Below, piece by piece: positions 52,755 to 54,514 of a stretch of 54,514 nt of DNA (within the stretch, counting starts at the first letter, position 1; each line of letters starts with the position of its first letter). The position numbers were made by a program, and so were the translations under genes. The notes beneath the pieces were generated by a model. The model saw only the letters and a list, made by a program, of their open reading frames with translations. It was not told the origin of the DNA and ran no database searches. Source of the stretch: Corallococcus exercitus (GTDB taxonomy: Bacteria > Myxococcota > Myxococcia > Myxococcales > Myxococcaceae); assembly GCF_003611585.1 (NCBI RefSeq), contig NZ_RAVW01000007.1, forward strand, positions 1 to 54,514, given 5' to 3'.

Positions 52755-54514
52755 ATGCAAGCCCATCTCCCGGAGCGGATCGTCCGCTCCCTCACCGGAG
52801 CACTCACGCTCCTCCTGCTGACCCACTGTGCCGTGCCCACCGACGCCCCCGAGCCCACCTCCGTGCGCCAGGCGCTCGCGTGCAGCGGCGGCGGCAGCAT
52901 CGACCAGCACGCCGCGCAGTGTGACGGCACGGGGAAGCTGCTGTCCTGGGCGCCTCCCACGAACCCGGGCAGCTCCGCCGCGTATGACTACGTGCTGGAC
53001 CTGAACCAGAACTACCTGCTGGCGCTCCCCAACCTGTCCAACCTCACGAACCCGTCGGTGGCCAGGCCCGCCTATTACGCGCACTCGTACCTGTGCAGCG
53101 GCACGGCGCCCGGGTGCTCTCCCGCCGGTGAGCCGGTGGGCTGGCCGCACAACCCCGCCGGCCTGAACGCGATGCTCATCGAGTCCAGCCTCGCGTACTC
53201 GCCCTACAAGAACGACCCGCGCCTGCGGAACGCCGCGCTGGCGCTGCTTGACTGGCACCTGGCGCACGGCATGACGGCCGTGGGGGACCACTGGTCGAAC
53301 GTGCCCTACGCGAGCGGCGCCAGCGGCACGCTGACGTACGCCGGCACGCAGGCGGGCGCGTCGGTGGGCGTGGGCGACGGCGTGGGCTACCTCCAGCCGG
53401 AGAAGGTGGGCGCGCTCGCGTGGGCCGCCGTCCAGGCCTTCAAGTTCAATGGCAACACCGCCTACCGCGACATGGCCATCAACGCGGCCAACCAGCTCAC
53501 CAGCCACCTGCGCACCCCGACCGCCACCGTGTCGCCGTGGCCGTACCGCGTGCGCGCCTCCGACAACGCCGTGCGCACCGGCGCGAACATCGTCGACAAC
53601 TACGCGTCCAATGTCGTGGAGCCCCTCAAGCTGTTCCAGGAGCTCATCAAGCTGGGACAGGCGGGGACGCTGAACGGCGCGCCCGGCTACAGCAGCACGC
53701 AGCTGGCCCAATGGCAGAGCACCCAGGCCACCGTCCTCGCGTGGCTGCTGGGCAGCAACGGCCCCATCGCGACGCAGAACTGGACCCAGTACTTCGAGGA
53801 CGTGGGCTCGGACGCCACCAACAACCTGAACCAGCTCGTCCCCGGTGAGACGGCCAAGTTCCTGATGGACAACCCCGGCCTGGACCCGAGCTGGCAGGCG
53901 CACGTGCAGAACATCATCGCCTTCATCGAGACGAACTTCGGAGACACGCTGGAGTTCGGCGCGCGCCCCATCAAGGAGCAGTTCGCCTTCCACTACAAGA
54001 TGGGCAGCCACACCGCGCGCTACGCCGCCGTGAACGCGCGCTACGCGGAGCTCACCGGGGACGCGACGGCGAAGGACAAGGCCTTCCGCGCGTTCAACTG
54101 GTCCACGTACATGGTGCGCAACAGCGGGCTCACCATCGACGGGCCGTATCCCAACAACGTCTGGTTCACGGACGGCTGGGGTGACTTCATCCGCCACTTC
54201 GTCATCGGCATGGGCGCGCAGCCGGACTGGGCGCCCGCCGGACAGAACCACCTGCTGCGTTCCACCTCCGTGGTGAAGAGCGTCACCTACGGGCCCGGCA
54301 ACGAGGTCCGCTACACCACCTACGACGCCAGCGCGACGGAGGTGCTGCGGCTCGCCTTCGTCCCCTCGGCGGTGACGGCGGGCGGCACCGCCCTGTCGCA
54401 GCGCACGGACCTGGCCGCGGACGGGTGGACCTTCGACACCGGCAACAACGCGCTCCGCATCCGCCACTCGAACAGCGGGGTCATCGTCATCTCCGGGGCG
54501 CCTCCCACCGCCCC
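52755..54514 (+). CDS. Large exported lipoprotein-like protein, glycosidase-like helical fold (partial, cut by window end)
   Basis: An open frame from the ATG at 52755 runs to the window end (586 codons, no stop). The signal segment SLTGALTLLLLTHC suggests a lipoprotein with a non-standard lipobox. The mature part has many helical segments with aromatic pairs: AYYAHSYLCSGTAPGC, PHNPAGLNAMLIESSLAYSP, ALALLDWHLAHGM, VGDHWSNVPYAS, AWAAVQAFKFNGNTAYRDMA. That pattern suggests an alpha/alpha-toroid as in polysaccharide-active enzymes. From about residue 510 a beta-sandwich follows (VTYGPGNEVRYTTYDASA, LRLAFVPSAVTAGGTAL). I do not recognise the exact family. Confidence 0.75.
   Translation, partial: MQAHLPERIVRSLTGALTLLLLTHCAVPTDAPEPTSVRQALACSGGGSIDQHAAQCDGTGKLLSWAPPTNPGSSAAYDYVLDLNQNYLLALPNLSNLTNPSVARPAYYAHSYLCSGTAPGCSPAGEPVGWPHNPAGLNAMLIESSLAYSPYKNDPRLRNAALALLDWHLAHGMTAVGDHWSNVPYASGASGTLTYAGTQAGASVGVGDGVGYLQPEKVGALAWAAVQAFKFNGNTAYRDMAINAANQLTSHLRTPTATVSPWPYRVRASDNAVRTGANIVDNYASNVVEPLKLFQELIKLGQAGTLNGAPGYSSTQLAQWQSTQATVLAWLLGSNGPIATQNWTQYFEDVGSDATNNLNQLVPGETAKFLMDNPGLDPSWQAHVQNIIAFIETNFGDTLEFGARPIKEQFAFHYKMGSHTARYAAVNARYAELTGDATAKDKAFRAFNWSTYMVRNSGLTIDGPYPNNVWFTDGWGDFIRHFVIGMGAQPDWAPAGQNHLLRSTSVVKSVTYGPGNEVRYTTYDASATEVLRLAFVPSAVTAGGTALSQRTDLAADGWTFDTGNNALRIRHSNSGVIVISGAPPTA

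Noticed and set aside
52446..54467. 673-codon minus-strand open frame at the right end
   Set aside because: It is the antisense of a real plus-strand gene (52755 to window end) with signal peptide and beta-sandwich features. The minus frame is rich in R, H, V and G as expected for a GC-rich shadow.

Overview
The window looks like a chromosomal segment of a fruiting myxobacterium (Myxococcota; Corallococcus, Pyxidicoccus or Myxococcus is my inference). The grounds are very high GC with strong third-position GC bias, many lipoproteins and secreted surface proteins with PPC, DNRLRE, CARDB and parallel beta-helix folds, a CxxG...NGxETxVDCGxxC linker common in this group, and IS701-, IS630- and IS3-type insertion sequences. 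No rRNA, intact tRNA or CRISPR array was seen.

Left part (1-12.9 kb): ordinary housekeeping and catabolic genes. An S-adenosylhomocysteine (SAH) riboswitch precedes ahcY. A convergent sthA transhydrogenase gene follows, then a three-PPC lipoprotein, a cupin gene divergent from a MocR regulator, a DUF4328 membrane protein, an NTF2-like secreted protein, a coupled DUF2239/MDR-oxidoreductase pair divergent from a thiolase-like gene, a polysaccharide lyase and rnhA.

Rearranged part (12.9-19.6 kb): an intact GH71-like lipoprotein gene is followed by a three-gene operon on the minus strand: a radical SAM protein with a SPASM-like cysteine set, a cysteine-free protein with a leader-like domain and a hydrophobic stretch, and a two-TM membrane protein. 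After these come a decayed IS701 transposase and a second, 5'-truncated copy of the last 652 bp of the GH71 gene. The layout is what single-crossover integration of a circular DNA carrying a GH71 tail would leave.

Middle part (19.7-29.4 kb): small secreted and membrane proteins, a beta-helix lipoprotein, GerW/YtfJ-like, AlkD-like, FHA, DUF6289-like, DUF4833-like, a DUF1629/Imm11-like protein, an FAD aromatic hydroxylase and a sub-60-residue hydrophobic peptide gene.

Tc toxin locus (29.4-42.4 kb): a single 3986-residue Tc toxin A subunit, far larger than usual. Its scaffold carries two beta-helix insertions, three LamG-type insertions and a beta-rich, AT-richer segment. A small, very basic, low-GC protein gene is divergent from it. 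No TcB or TcC gene is in the window. A terminator and the 3' end of a tRNA/tmRNA-type gene follow directly, which suggests an island boundary. Next comes a degenerate IS630 element split by an IS3 element.

Right part (45-54.5 kb): exported proteins again (PPC-type lipoprotein, C39-like peptidase, a DNRLRE/beta-propeller lipoprotein, a lipoprotein, and a large lipoprotein cut by the window end) and a WD40 protein.
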